Shown here piece after piece: positions 1 to 7,563 of a stretch of 64,000 nt of DNA. The translations under genes were made by a program, and so were the position numbers. The notes under the pieces are model-generated. The model was not told the origin of the DNA, did no database searches, and was given only the letters and a program-made list of their open reading frames with translations. This DNA is from CAILHX01 sp046155285. Lineage in GTDB: Bacteria > Pseudomonadota > Gammaproteobacteria > Burkholderiales > Methylophilaceae. The first letter of the stretch is position 1, and each line of letters starts with the position of its first letter. Where the stretch lies: positions 124,001-188,000 of the forward strand of contig JBJXEA010000026.1 in NCBI GenBank assembly GCA_046155285.1. Direction: 5' to 3'.

Positions 1-2
1 GT

Positions 3-716
3 CACACCATGGACGTATTTCTCTGTGCGTTGAGGCTGATGCACGGTATGCGGGTGAATGGAGAGCGTTTTGAAAATCACGAAATCAGCGCTGTTGCAAT
101 CGCCGCATTGATGCACGATGTGGGTTATGCCCAGCAGCGGGGGGATGAGGCCGCTAATGGTGCGAAATATACCAAAACACACGTGATGCGCGGTATTGAG
201 TTTTTGCGTAATTATGTGGATCTGCAAGGCTGGTCGGTGACGTGGTTGTTAAATGCTGAGGCTGCTATCCACTGCACCAATCCGGCACTAAAACTCGCTG
301 ATATTGAATTTGAAAATGAACGTTCACTATTGATAGCCAAGCTAGTAGGAACAGCCGACCTGGTGGGGCAGATGGCGGATCGTTCTTATCTTGAGAAATT
401 ACTGTTTCTCTATTTTGAGTTCAAAGAAGCGGGCATTCAGGATTTCAGCAGCATGAGTGAAATGTTGCAGCGTACGCACCAGTTTTATCAGATGACAATC
501 CAAAAATTAAACACAGAATTTGACAGTTACTACAAACACTTAACCAGCCATTTTGTGGATTGGTTCGGGGTTGAATCCAATTACTACATGCATTCGATTG
601 ATAAAAACATTGATTACCTAGAAAAGGTGTTGAGAGAGTCCGGCGCAGGAGGTTTTTTGAACAATCTCAAACGGCGCGGCATTGTGAATAAAGCCCTCGT
701 ACTCAATGCGAACTAG
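3..716 (+). CDS. HD-domain metal-dependent phosphohydrolase (5' partial)
   Basis: The reading frame is open to the left edge of the window, so the gene probably starts upstream. The His codon at 3-5 is a good candidate for the first metal ligand of an HD domain. Counting from the ATG at 9, the HD doublet is H36-D37 (motif MHDVGY), with further candidate ligands at H57, H88 and D117 (TADLVGQ), the usual order in HD/HDc hydrolases. The C-terminal third is helical and has no motif I recognise. It has no signal peptide or membrane segment, so it is probably cytoplasmic. The substrate cannot be read from the sequence; HD proteins hydrolyse nucleotides or cyclic dinucleotides. It lacks the HD-GYP signature. 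The next gene is 97 bp downstream. Confidence 0.75.
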   Translation, partial: HTMDVFLCALRLMHGMRVNGERFENHEISAVAIAALMHDVGYAQQRGDEAANGAKYTKTHVMRGIEFLRNYVDLQGWSVTWLLNAEAAIHCTNPALKLADIEFENERSLLIAKLVGTADLVGQMADRSYLEKLLFLYFEFKEAGIQDFSSMSEMLQRTHQFYQMTIQKLNTEFDSYYKHLTSHFVDWFGVESNYYMHSIDKNIDYLEKVLRESGAGGFLNNLKRRGIVNKALVLNAN

Positions 717-813
717 TCACCCTTGTCTTCAAGCTGTCGCATAGGCTACATAGGACTGTAACAATGCTGCGTTATCTTATCCTCAACATGAAAATTCAAA
801 CAAAGGTGATGCA

Positions 814-1953
814 ATGAAAGCCATGATTCTTGCGGCCGGCAAGGGTACTCGCGTACGTCCTTTAACGCACGAGATGCCCAAACCCATGATTCCGATTATG
901 GGTAAGCCGGTGATGGAATACTTGGTTGAACTGTTGGCGAAGCATGGGGTGAACCAGGTGATGGTCAACCTCAGTCATCTGCCACAACGCATAGAACAAT
1001 ACTTTGGCGATGGACAGCGTTTCGGCGTGGAGATTGGTTACTCCTTTGAAGGCTACATTCAGAACGATGAAATGATTCCTTTCGCGCTGGGTTCTGCGGG
1101 CGGAATGCGTAAAATTCAGGATTTCGGTGGATTTTTTGATGAAACCACCGTTGTGATTTGTGGCGACGCGATTATTGATCTCGATTTAACTGCTGCTGTG
1201 GCCGAACATAAGCGCCGTGGGGCGCTGGTGAGTTTAGTGGCCAAGCAAGTGCCGTGGGAAGAGGTCTCCAGCTACGGCGTGGTGGTGGCTGATGAACAAG
1301 GACGTATCACTTCGTTCCAGGAGAAACCTTCTCAAGCTGAAGCCAAGTCTAATTTAATCAATACCGGTATTTATATTTTTGAGCCAGAAGCGCTGGATTT
1401 GATTCCTTCCGGCCAAGTGTTCGATATTGGTTCTGACTTGTTCCCGTTGCTGGTAGAAAAAGGGTTGCCATTCCACGCGTTGCAGCATGACTTCCATTGG
1501 ATAGACATTGGTAAGGTGTCCGATTACTGGGAGGTCACACAGCGCGTAATGCGTGGCGAAGTAGAGGGCATCAAGATTCCTGGGCAAGAAATTCGCCCGG
1601 GCGTATGGGCGGGACTGAATGTAAGAATTGACTGGCGCGACACCACCATAGAAGGCCCTGCGTATATTGGCTCTGGTACTCACATTGAGGCTGGTTGCCA
1701 AATTTTAGGTCCTACATGGATAGGGCATGGCTGCCATCTGCATCAGAACGTCAAGATGACGCGCAGCGTTATTTTTGAACACACGCGTGTGCGTGAAGGT
1801 GCCGAATTTGATGAGCAAATAGTCGTGGGTGACTATTGTGTTACCAAGCACGGTGAGACCTTGCATGCCGAAGAAGTTGGGCTGAATTGGATTTGGCGTG
1901 ATGCGAGGGTCGTCAACATCGTGGAGCGGCAGGATTCAGCCATAGTTGTTTGA
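814..1953 (+). CDS. NDP-sugar pyrophosphorylase with C-terminal left-handed beta-helix
   Basis: This is a nucleotidyltransferase that should make an activated sugar (NDP-hexose) from a sugar 1-phosphate and NTP in the cytoplasm. The N-terminus carries the family signature (MILAAGKGTRVRPLT, then PKPMIPI at about residues 23-29), with an acidic metal-site motif CGDAIID near residue 114. Residues about 250-350 contain hexapeptide-like repeats of a left-handed beta-helix, as in GMPP/GlmU-type enzymes. The start is supported by AAAGGTG about 8 nt upstream. A terminator follows, then an EpsB-type transferase, so a role in exopolysaccharide precursor supply is likely. Whether it uses GTP, UTP or dTTP, and which sugar, cannot be decided here. 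Confidence 0.85.
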   Translation: MKAMILAAGKGTRVRPLTHEMPKPMIPIMGKPVMEYLVELLAKHGVNQVMVNLSHLPQRIEQYFGDGQRFGVEIGYSFEGYIQNDEMIPFALGSAGGMRKIQDFGGFFDETTVVICGDAIIDLDLTAAVAEHKRRGALVSLVAKQVPWEEVSSYGVVVADEQGRITSFQEKPSQAEAKSNLINTGIYIFEPEALDLIPSGQVFDIGSDLFPLLVEKGLPFHALQHDFHWIDIGKVSDYWEVTQRVMRGEVEGIKIPGQEIRPGVWAGLNVRIDWRDTTIEGPAYIGSGTHIEAGCQILGPTWIGHGCHLHQNVKMTRSVIFEHTRVREGAEFDEQIVVGDYCVTKHGETLHAEEVGLNWIWRDARVVNIVERQDSAIVV

Positions 1954-1980
1954 TCCACCTTAACCTAAAACTAAAAGCAT

Positions 1981-2006
1981 CGCCCTGCTCAGCAGGGCGT
2001 TTTGCC
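1981..2006 (+). terminator. Rho-independent terminator after the pyrophosphorylase gene
   Basis: A GC-rich inverted repeat, CGCCCTG-CTCAG-CAGGGCG, is followed by TTTTGCCTT. It lies 27 bp after the stop codon and just before the next gene, so epsB probably has its own promoter or depends on readthrough. Confidence 0.75.
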
Positions 2007-2021
2007 TTATAGCTAAAAAAT

Positions 2022-3410
2022 ATGCGATTCAGACAACAGCTCAGCTACCGCAAGCCAATGACACCTGCCATGCTGGTTAAAATGTTGCTCGACCCGATAC
2101 TCATCATAGGCACTTTGCTAACGCTGGCGTATTACTACGATGACCTGATAGACCGCGAGTACATGTTGCTTTCCTTGATGATATTCGCACTGACTTTCCC
2201 CGGCACATGGTCTAAGAATTCGAATATGCGTTCCGAACTGGCGCATATATTGACCAACTGGCCAATTCTGGTGGGTATTCTGGTCTTCTTTGGTTATACC
2301 ACCACCTTTCTAGAGCATTTTGACCACGATGTAGTGGTGGGGTGGGTGTTTATCACGCCACTGGTGATGTTCGTTTTACATGTGCTTATTCGCAAGTTGC
2401 TAGAGCGTCTACGTAGCGGACAAGACGCTAAAGTTGCAGTGATCGTTGGAGCTAACGATATTGGTTTGCAAATGCGCGAACGCTTGAGTGAGGAAGCCTC
2501 AATTGGCATCCACAGCCAAGGTTTCTTCGATGATAGACCGTCCAATCGCACGGCTTTGGGTGAAGATGGGCAGAATGAACTACTTGGTCGATTGGCAGAT
2601 GTTGCCAACTACATTAGAACGCACTCCGTAGACATCATCTATATGGCATTGCCCATGTCATCGCAGCCCAGAGTATTGAATTTGCTGGATGACCTCAAAG
2701 ACACCACCGCTTCGCTCTATTTTGTCCCTGACATTTTCGTATTTGACCTGATTCAGGCGCGTATAGATGATGTGGCGGGCATTCCCGTGGTCGCGGTGTG
2801 CGAGACCCCATTCTATGGCATGAACGGATTTATCAAACGTGCCAGCGATATTGTGTTGTCTTTGCTGATATTGCTGCTTATTTCTCCAATCATGTTGGTG
2901 TTGGCGTTAGGCGTAAAACTCAGTTCATCAGGCCCTATTTTGTTCAAACAGCGCCGCTATGGTTTGGATGGGCGCGACATCATTGTCTATAAATTCCGCT
3001 CTATGACGGTGTGTGAGGATGGTGGAAAAGTCGTGCAAGCCACGCGCAATGACAAACGGGTGACCCCATTCGGTGCGTTTATAAGAAAAACTTCATTGGA
3101 TGAATTGCCCCAATTTATCAATGTGCTGCAAGGCCGGATGAGCATTGTCGGGCCGCGTCCGCATGCGGTTGCCCATAACGAGGAATACCGTAAGCTCATC
3201 AAAGGCTACATGATTCGCCATAAGGTAAAGCCGGGAATTACAGGATGGGCACAGGTCAATGGATTTCGAGGAGAAACTGACACAGTTGATAAAATGAAAA
3301 TGCGCATTGACTATGATTTGGACTATCTACGGCGCTGGAATTTGGTGCTGGATATGAAAATTATCATGCGTACGGCGTTGTTGGTGATGATGGACAAGCA
3401 GGCATATTGA
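2022..3410 (+). CDS. epsB: Undecaprenyl-phosphate sugar phosphotransferase (EpsB/WcaJ type)
   Basis: This membrane enzyme transfers a sugar phosphate (often glucose-1-P) from the nucleotide sugar to undecaprenyl phosphate, starting the exopolysaccharide repeat unit. The first ~130 residues form several hydrophobic helices, a cytoplasmic CoA-binding-like domain follows (VAVIVGAND near residue 140), then a further membrane helix (residues ~270-295, after KRASDIVLS) and the bacterial sugar transferase domain. That domain has FKQRRYGLDGRDI, YKFRSM, SLDELPQF, SIVGPRPHA and KPGITGWAQVNGFRG. At 462 residues it has the normal length for the WcaJ/EpsB family. It lies about 44 kb from the main eps-xrtB cluster but belongs to the same pathway by family. 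Confidence 0.9.
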   Translation: MRFRQQLSYRKPMTPAMLVKMLLDPILIIGTLLTLAYYYDDLIDREYMLLSLMIFALTFPGTWSKNSNMRSELAHILTNWPILVGILVFFGYTTTFLEHFDHDVVVGWVFITPLVMFVLHVLIRKLLERLRSGQDAKVAVIVGANDIGLQMRERLSEEASIGIHSQGFFDDRPSNRTALGEDGQNELLGRLADVANYIRTHSVDIIYMALPMSSQPRVLNLLDDLKDTTASLYFVPDIFVFDLIQARIDDVAGIPVVAVCETPFYGMNGFIKRASDIVLSLLILLLISPIMLVLALGVKLSSSGPILFKQRRYGLDGRDIIVYKFRSMTVCEDGGKVVQATRNDKRVTPFGAFIRKTSLDELPQFINVLQGRMSIVGPRPHAVAHNEEYRKLIKGYMIRHKVKPGITGWAQVNGFRGETDTVDKMKMRIDYDLDYLRRWNLVLDMKIIMRTALLVMMDKQAY

Positions 3411-3429
3411 AGTGCAGAGTTGAATTGTA

Positions 3430-3447
3430 GTGATTTAGCTAAATCAC
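3430..3447. other. 18-bp perfect palindrome
   Basis: GTGATTTAGCTAAATCAC reads the same on both strands. It lies 20 bp after the epsB stop codon and overlaps the end of the transposase remnant; a T-run follows about 10 bp later. It could be a weak AT-rich terminator or a protein-binding site. I cannot decide which. Confidence 0.45.
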
Positions 3448-3653
3448 AGCCTGAGATTTTTTTTATAAAACACCAGTTCTGCACGACTTACCAATTGACG
3501 TTTCCATTCGGAAATTTGGCTTGGGTGTACGCTAAAAATTGCTGATAACTCCGTCAACGATTTTTCATTGCGTAGCGCGGCGAGCGCCACTTTGGCTTTG
3601 AACGCCGGCTCATGCTGTCTTCGCAGACTTGTTTTTTGGGTGAGTTCATCCAT
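3444..3653 (-). pseudogene. IS3-type transposase OrfA remnant
   Basis: The 69-residue frame contains the N-terminal helix-turn-helix of IS3-family OrfA proteins (FKAKVALAALRNEKSLTEL followed by FSVHPSQISEWKRQL). It stops soon after, well short of the roughly 90-100 residues usual for OrfA, and no OrfB, inverted repeats or target duplication are visible. It is therefore a fragment of an insertion sequence. Oddly, its ATG overlaps the TAA stop of the parvulin gene (TAATG), so it could still be translated by coupling. A domesticated DNA-binding peptide is possible but unsupported. Confidence 0.7.
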
Positions 3654-4528
3654 TATTTCAGTAGCTCACCCATGGCAATCTCATTGATGCTCATTTGCTG
3701 GGACTTCAGCATGTTTTCAATATATTGCTGCTCCAGTTGTTTGGCTTTTTGCAGCCTCAAACTGGATGTAATAACTTCTTTGGCATCTTTTAGTGCTTGT
3801 GTCGACGAAGGCTTGATTTCCAATAATTTGATGATGTGCCAACCGGACGGGCTTTTGATGGGTTTACTTACTTGCCCTGCGGATAGCTTTAGAATTTGCA
3901 CACGCAATTCAGGAATCATGTCTGCTTCCGCCAACCAGCCTATGTCGCCCCCTTTGGCGGCGCTTTCTTTATGATCGGAATTTTTATTGGCTAGCTCTGC
4001 GAAGTCTGGACCTTTTGCCTTGCTGGCGAGGTCATTGGCTTTTTTTTCAGCTTCTTCAGGGCTGGATTTATTGTCCGCTGAAGAAGAAAGATAAATCTGG
4101 GCAAGGTGATATTGCGTAGGGATGAGAAAAGAGGCCTTGTTAGCCTCGTAGGCTTGTTTTACCTCATCATCTGAAGGGTAGCTAGTGGCAGGGCGTGCGG
4201 TATCGTTCATATACGCACTGACGATTACTTGATCTCGTACGATGTCTATTTGCGACTTCACTTCTGGGCGTTTATCCCATTGCTTGTCGTTGGCTTCCTT
4301 AAGGATGACGCGACGTATGAGTTCTGTTCTAACGACCTGAGCAAACGCAGCAGGGTCTGACAATAGTTGTTTTTTAGTAGTGGCATCAAGGCTATCTAGG
4401 ATGGCTTTGACCTGAGATTGCCTGAGTTCGGTGTTACCTAGCTTGGCGACTATTTCGTCACCAGCGTAGGCACTGAGAGTGCAAGTGAAAACAAAGAGAG
4501 TTAAAGCTGTTTTTATGAAATTACGCAT
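3653..4528 (-). CDS. Secreted parvulin-type peptidyl-prolyl isomerase
   Basis: This is a periplasmic foldase that catalyses prolyl isomerisation. A Sec signal peptide covers residues 1-22 (hydrophobic core, cleavage after AYA). A SurA/PrsA-like helical chaperone region (about 25-130) follows, with the parvulin domain at about 137-239 (YHLAQIYLS at its start, IGWLAEADMIPEL and SPSGWHIIKLLEI at its end). It resembles the EpsD-type foldases associated with exosortase systems but lacks a lipobox, unlike the EpsD at 47170. It lies downstream of the PEP-CTERM gene on the same strand, with a terminator between them. I see no strong ribosome-binding site. The substrate is unknown; nearby surface proteins are plausible clients. 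Confidence 0.85.
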   Translation of the reverse strand: MRNFIKTALTLFVFTCTLSAYAGDEIVAKLGNTELRQSQVKAILDSLDATTKKQLLSDPAAFAQVVRTELIRRVILKEANDKQWDKRPEVKSQIDIVRDQVIVSAYMNDTARPATSYPSDDEVKQAYEANKASFLIPTQYHLAQIYLSSSADNKSSPEEAEKKANDLASKAKGPDFAELANKNSDHKESAAKGGDIGWLAEADMIPELRVQILKLSAGQVSKPIKSPSGWHIIKLLEIKPSSTQALKDAKEVITSSLRLQKAKQLEQQYIENMLKSQQMSINEIAMGELLK

Positions 4529-4616
4529 GATTTAATTGGGGGAGCAGGGTTGAAAATTCAATCCGTGACTTAATCACACCTACATTACAGAATTCTGACA
4601 ATGGCACGAACGCCCA

Positions 4617-4657
4617 TAAAAAACTCTGGCGCACATCAAGTACGCCAGAGTTTTTGG
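4617..4657 (-). terminator. Terminator of the PhoX-like PEP-CTERM gene
   Basis: An 11-bp inverted repeat, AAACTCTGGCG (4621-4631) and CGCCAGAGTTT (4643-4653), is flanked by A-runs and T-runs. Read on the minus strand it gives a stem followed by a T-tract, right after the stop of the PEP-CTERM gene. It could act in both directions. Confidence 0.8.
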
Positions 4658-4680
4658 GTTACTACGCTTGCTTAAAACAA

Positions 4681-6222
4681 TTACTTTTTGTTACGACGAC
4701 GCTTAGCCGCAAAGCCCATCAAGCCCAAGCCACCCAGCAGCATGGCGTAGGTTTCTGGTTCTGGTACAGGTTGTGCCATCAACATCAATTGGCCGCCTTC
4801 TACAGTTTCAGCATCACCGGATAAAGCATGGTTTTGCATTACTAGTAAGTTGTATTGCTTGCCGTCGTTACGGTTCAGGATGCTCGTTACATCAATTACG
4901 CCAGAGGTTTCTTCATCTTTGGTCAGCGTGCCTGTGGTTACTACGCCACCCACTACATCACCAAATCGGGTCACATCACTCTTGTAGATTTGAGTCAAGG
5001 TATCAGTGGTAGGGTCGTATTTAAAACCTTTACCGTTATGTACGGCGTTACCGGTATCTTCTTGGAAAACAAGTGTACCGTCTTCATTCACCGTCATATT
5101 ATCCATCATGACTTGACCTTCGGTACCATCTAGCAACATGTCAATTTTACCGCCAGCGGTTGGGTTTGCAATGTCGTTGAAAGTCATGCTGTACAAGCGT
5201 GAACGCCCTACTGCAGTGCCAACGCCATCATTTACCGTATCCAATTGGTCGGTGGTCACAAAATAGTATTTATTGTTGCTTTGTGTATCCCAAGCGCCAT
5301 CTTCTGGACGTGAGAAAGATGTGGCTGCATTGGTGGAAAGAGTGAAAGTAGCATTAGGAGCGATGGTGTTGATGGTGGTGCTGTTAACACGTTCCTGTGT
5401 CATACCGCTGACGTTTACATAGTAGGTAGTACCATTCGCTAGACCAGCACGTTCTGCATCATTTCCGACATTGGTTTTGTTCCCTACATAAACGGCTACT
5501 GCACCGCTCACGTTACTGCTACCAACTCTTGCCGTACCGTCAGATTGACCAACCACGATGGTCTTGTCTTGTGCGTAGCCATTTGCGGCAACGTTTTCCC
5601 AGCTCGCTGCACCAAACGCGGACAAATAGTAGCTGGTGCCTTTGTCTGCACCAGTGGCGACATGAGCCAATGCGCGGTTACCAACTGCACCAAGTACACC
5701 CGTACCAGACTCTTCACCATTCATGAATATACGGTTTTGTGTACCCAAACCGGTGGTTGGGTTGTAGAAGGCACTCACCGCAGGAAGGTCAGCAGAGCAG
5801 AAGCGAGCGAAAGTCAGTGCACCAGTGTAAGCAGAGCCGTCGGTGTTTTTAACGGTACGCATCAAGTCGGAACCTGATTGCACTTGCAGGGTTGTTTTAT
5901 CAATAACCCACTCGGAAACATACGCACCTTTAGCGCCGTGTGCACGATTGATACCTACGGTAGCACCGAGTTCATGATTCATCAGCACGGTCATGGTGCC
6001 GTTGCCATTGTCGTAAGCACCCAAGCCATCAGGGATGCCGCCCATACGATAACCACCGACGCTGTCACCTGTGGTCAGGATGGATGTGAATTGAACGCCT
6101 GGCGCTACAGCGGTAACGTAAGGGGTTTGTGAACTGCTAGGGCCTTGCGCAGCAGAAGCGAAGCCAGCGTTAGCGGCGAGTACAGCGGCTACGGCCAGAG
6201 TGATTTGCTTGATACGTGTCAT
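4681..6222 (-). CDS. PEP-CTERM protein with PhoX/DUF839-like propeller
   Basis: This is an exported 513-residue protein sorted by an exosortase. It has a Sec signal peptide (1-24, ending FASA) and a classic PEP-CTERM tail (VPEPE, a hydrophobic helix, then KRRRNKK at the C-terminus). The middle resembles the PhoX/DUF839 alkaline phosphatase-like propeller family: NHELGATVG near residue 85, ENVAANGYAQD near 208, SRPEDGAWD near 305 and VNEDGTLVFQEDTGN near 380. Phosphatase activity is only an inference, because I cannot verify the full metal-binding set. The ribosome-binding site is AAGGAG 7 nt before the ATG. An operator-like palindrome lies 134 bp upstream. The local exosortase B is the likely processing enzyme. 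Confidence 0.8.
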   Translation of the reverse strand: MTRIKQITLAVAAVLAANAGFASAAQGPSSSQTPYVTAVAPGVQFTSILTTGDSVGGYRMGGIPDGLGAYDNGNGTMTVLMNHELGATVGINRAHGAKGAYVSEWVIDKTTLQVQSGSDLMRTVKNTDGSAYTGALTFARFCSADLPAVSAFYNPTTGLGTQNRIFMNGEESGTGVLGAVGNRALAHVATGADKGTSYYLSAFGAASWENVAANGYAQDKTIVVGQSDGTARVGSSNVSGAVAVYVGNKTNVGNDAERAGLANGTTYYVNVSGMTQERVNSTTINTIAPNATFTLSTNAATSFSRPEDGAWDTQSNNKYYFVTTDQLDTVNDGVGTAVGRSRLYSMTFNDIANPTAGGKIDMLLDGTEGQVMMDNMTVNEDGTLVFQEDTGNAVHNGKGFKYDPTTDTLTQIYKSDVTRFGDVVGGVVTTGTLTKDEETSGVIDVTSILNRNDGKQYNLLVMQNHALSGDAETVEGGQLMLMAQPVPEPETYAMLLGGLGLMGFAAKRRRNKK

Positions 6223-6316
6223 TTGAAACTCCTTGAAAAAAGCGGGTTAGATTGTATGGGTATGCTTGGCATATCGTTTGCACGGACAGAGTGCGCTTCT
6301 TCGTATGCTAGGGAGA

Positions 6317-6372
6317 AGCATAAGGTTTGAAGGTTGCACCCGTTACAGACTGCTCATAGTCCGAAAGGCCTA
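6317..6372 (-). promoter_or_regulatory. TAGTCC-type operator and putative -10 of the PhoX-like PEP-CTERM gene
   Basis: Positions 6357-6372 read TAGTCCGAAAGGCCTA, one mismatch from the palindrome TAGTCC-N4-GGACTA found exactly at five other places in this window. On the minus strand, toward the PEP-CTERM gene, a TATGCT hexamer (6322-6317) begins 35 nt after the palindrome, close to the 34-nt spacing of the sister promoters. The site is 134 bp from the start codon. Function is inferred. Confidence 0.5.
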
Positions 6373-6455
6373 GTTCCGGAGGGTTGCTGACAAGCTTTTG
6401 TTACAAGCCGGGCTATGCCCGATTGAGCCGAACGATCGTCCTGCTCATTCAGATG

Positions 6456-6797
6456 CTAGTATTCAAGGCCTAGCGAATCAAATTCCATGGCATAGTCCCC
6501 CAAGTGCATGCCATAAAATGGTAAGTCTTCCTGCATGTCCCGAATTCTGCGACGATAGCCGTCGAGAAATTCCAATCCGGTCACATCCTGCGGCATGATG
6601 GTGCCTACGCCGAGATGGTCATGATCGTCAAAACCGTCAGCCTGTAATGGCTGTAAGCTGATGGCTGACTCTTCCAGATAGTTGCCTTCCTGATTCAATT
6701 CGTCCATCAAAGACATAAGCGCATGCGATGGAATGGGCTGGTACAGCGAAGGCTCTTTTGAGAACATAGGTACTTTTGAAAACGCAGGCACTTTCAT
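6456..6797 (-). CDS. Hypothetical acidic 113-residue protein
   Basis: I do not recognise this family. It has a good ribosome-binding site (AGGGAG 6 nt before the ATG) and no overlapping competitor. The protein is acidic and soluble-looking, without a signal peptide or membrane helix. It starts with a short internal repeat (PAFSKVPMFSK) and contains HALMSLMDELNQEG, DGFDDHDHLGVG and YRRRIRDMQEDLPFYG. It lies between the T2SS operon and the PEP-CTERM gene and is divergent from the former. Its last codons overlap a degenerate operator-like site (6457-6472). Confidence 0.6.
   Translation of the reverse strand: MKVPAFSKVPMFSKEPSLYQPIPSHALMSLMDELNQEGNYLEESAISLQPLQADGFDDHDHLGVGTIMPQDVTGLEFLDGYRRRIRDMQEDLPFYGMHLGDYAMEFDSLGLEY
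6457..6472. promoter_or_regulatory. Degenerate second operator, 100 bp from the first
   Basis: TAGTATTCAAGGCCTA has three mismatches to TAGTCC-N4-GGACTA but shares the GGCCTA right half with the site at 6357. The start-to-start distance is exactly 100 bp, similar to the paired sites at 19942/20046 and 44588/44696. It overlaps the end of the 113-residue gene, so chance is possible. Confidence 0.3.
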
Positions 6798-7094
6798 GAT
6801 TTTCTCCCTTAGAAATTCAGAAGCGCCACTATCCCTTGCTTGTGTTGCGGTTATGCAATGGCAAAATAGCTCTTACGGCTCATGCGTTTGAGGCTTGAAA
6901 ACACACAGTTCAATTTGACTTGGGTGACATGTAAGATGTGCTATTGCCAGTCACTAGCTGGTTATTAGGCAAGTTAATCTTTGTACGGATCTCAGGTTTT
7001 TTCTGACGCAATAAATTAATAGAACTGTCATTAATAGAACTGTCATACAAGGCAGCTAATATTCTGCTTCGCTAAAAATCTGTAGGCATCCGCT
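6798..7094. other. Divergent intergenic region upstream of the T2SS-like operon
   Basis: This 297-bp region separates the minus-strand hypothetical gene from gspG. It must hold promoters for both, but I see no convincing -35/-10 pair. It contains the 15-bp tandem duplication at 7015-7044 and an AT-rich stretch at 7010-7060 (TAATAT at 7057). No small gene is evident. Confidence 0.4.
7015..7044. repeat. 15-bp tandem duplication carrying a 13-mer that recurs at 41760
   Basis: ATTAATAGAACTGTC occurs twice head to tail (7015-7029 and 7030-7044). The contained 13-mer ATAGAACTGTCAT (7019 and 7034) occurs again at 41760-41772, in front of the PEP-CTERM gene at 41829. It may be a regulator-binding site shared by the two promoters. 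Confidence 0.6.
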
Positions 7095-7562
7095 ATGCAA
7101 GCAAGTATAGAAGCAAGTATAGATAAGCACAGAAGCCGCGCGTTGTCCGCTAATGCTAGCCGAAGCGCAGGCTTTACTTTGTTGGAATTACTCGTGGTGT
7201 TGGTCATTCTCGGCTTGCTGGTCGGGTATGTGGCGCCTAAATACTTTGCGCAGTTGGGCAAATCTGAAGTCAAGACTGCGCGTGCGCAAATCAATTCGCT
7301 GGAAAAAGCACTAGATCAGTATCGCTTGGATGCGGGGCAATATCCCACCAGTGAACAAGGCATCAACGCACTCAACGCGGCGCCCGCAGGCGAGAGCAAG
7401 TGGGCTGGGCCTTATCTGCAAAAAGCGGTGCCAAATGATCCTTGGGGACGTCCTTACATCTACAAATCACCGGGCGAGCATGGTGATTTCGATTTGTCTT
7501 CAATGGGCAAAGATGGCCAGCCTGGCGGGACAGACGATAACGTAGACATCGTCAATTGGTAA
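7095..7562 (+). CDS. gspG: Major pseudopilin GspG
   Basis: This is the major pseudopilin of a type II secretion-like machine, processed by prepilin peptidase and assembled in the inner membrane. The prepilin motif is GFTLLELLVVLVILGLLVG, with cleavage after the Gly at about residue 27 and Glu at mature position 5. The C-terminal domain has the GspG hallmarks YPTSEQGINAL, DPWGRPYIY and the calcium-site region DGQPGGTDDN. At 155 residues it has the usual length. The leader is long and no strong ribosome-binding site is visible at 7095, so the TTG at 7143 is an alternative start. It opens the operon; gspF starts 1 bp after its stop. Confidence 0.9.
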   Translation: MQASIEASIDKHRSRALSANASRSAGFTLLELLVVLVILGLLVGYVAPKYFAQLGKSEVKTARAQINSLEKALDQYRLDAGQYPTSEQGINALNAAPAGESKWAGPYLQKAVPNDPWGRPYIYKSPGEHGDFDLSSMGKDGQPGGTDDNVDIVNW

Positions 7563-7563
7563 C

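Noticed and set aside
1354..1701. Antisense open frames within the pyrophosphorylase and many similar frames opposite gspF, gspE, gspD and the exoprotein
   Set aside because: They are shadows of well-supported genes, lack ribosome-binding sites and show no domain signature.
3430..3447. GTGATTTAGCTAAATCAC as a CRP site
   Set aside because: The arms are 10 nt apart, not 6, and the position is downstream of epsB with no promoter use evident. Listed only as a palindrome.
3411..4600. A complete IS3 element around the OrfA fragment
   Set aside because: No OrfB, terminal inverted repeats or target-site duplication could be found.
6266..6282. TTGGCATATCGTTTGCA, a good sigma-54 -24/-12 match (GG-N10-GC)
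   Set aside because: It points to the plus strand, away from the PEP-CTERM gene it precedes, and no plus-strand gene starts for 800 bp. The other PEP-CTERM promoters in the window show no such element, so it is probably coincidental.
6495..6503. CATAGTCCC within the 113-residue gene as an operator half-site
   Set aside because: A lone six-base half within codons, with no partner at the right distance, is expected by chance.
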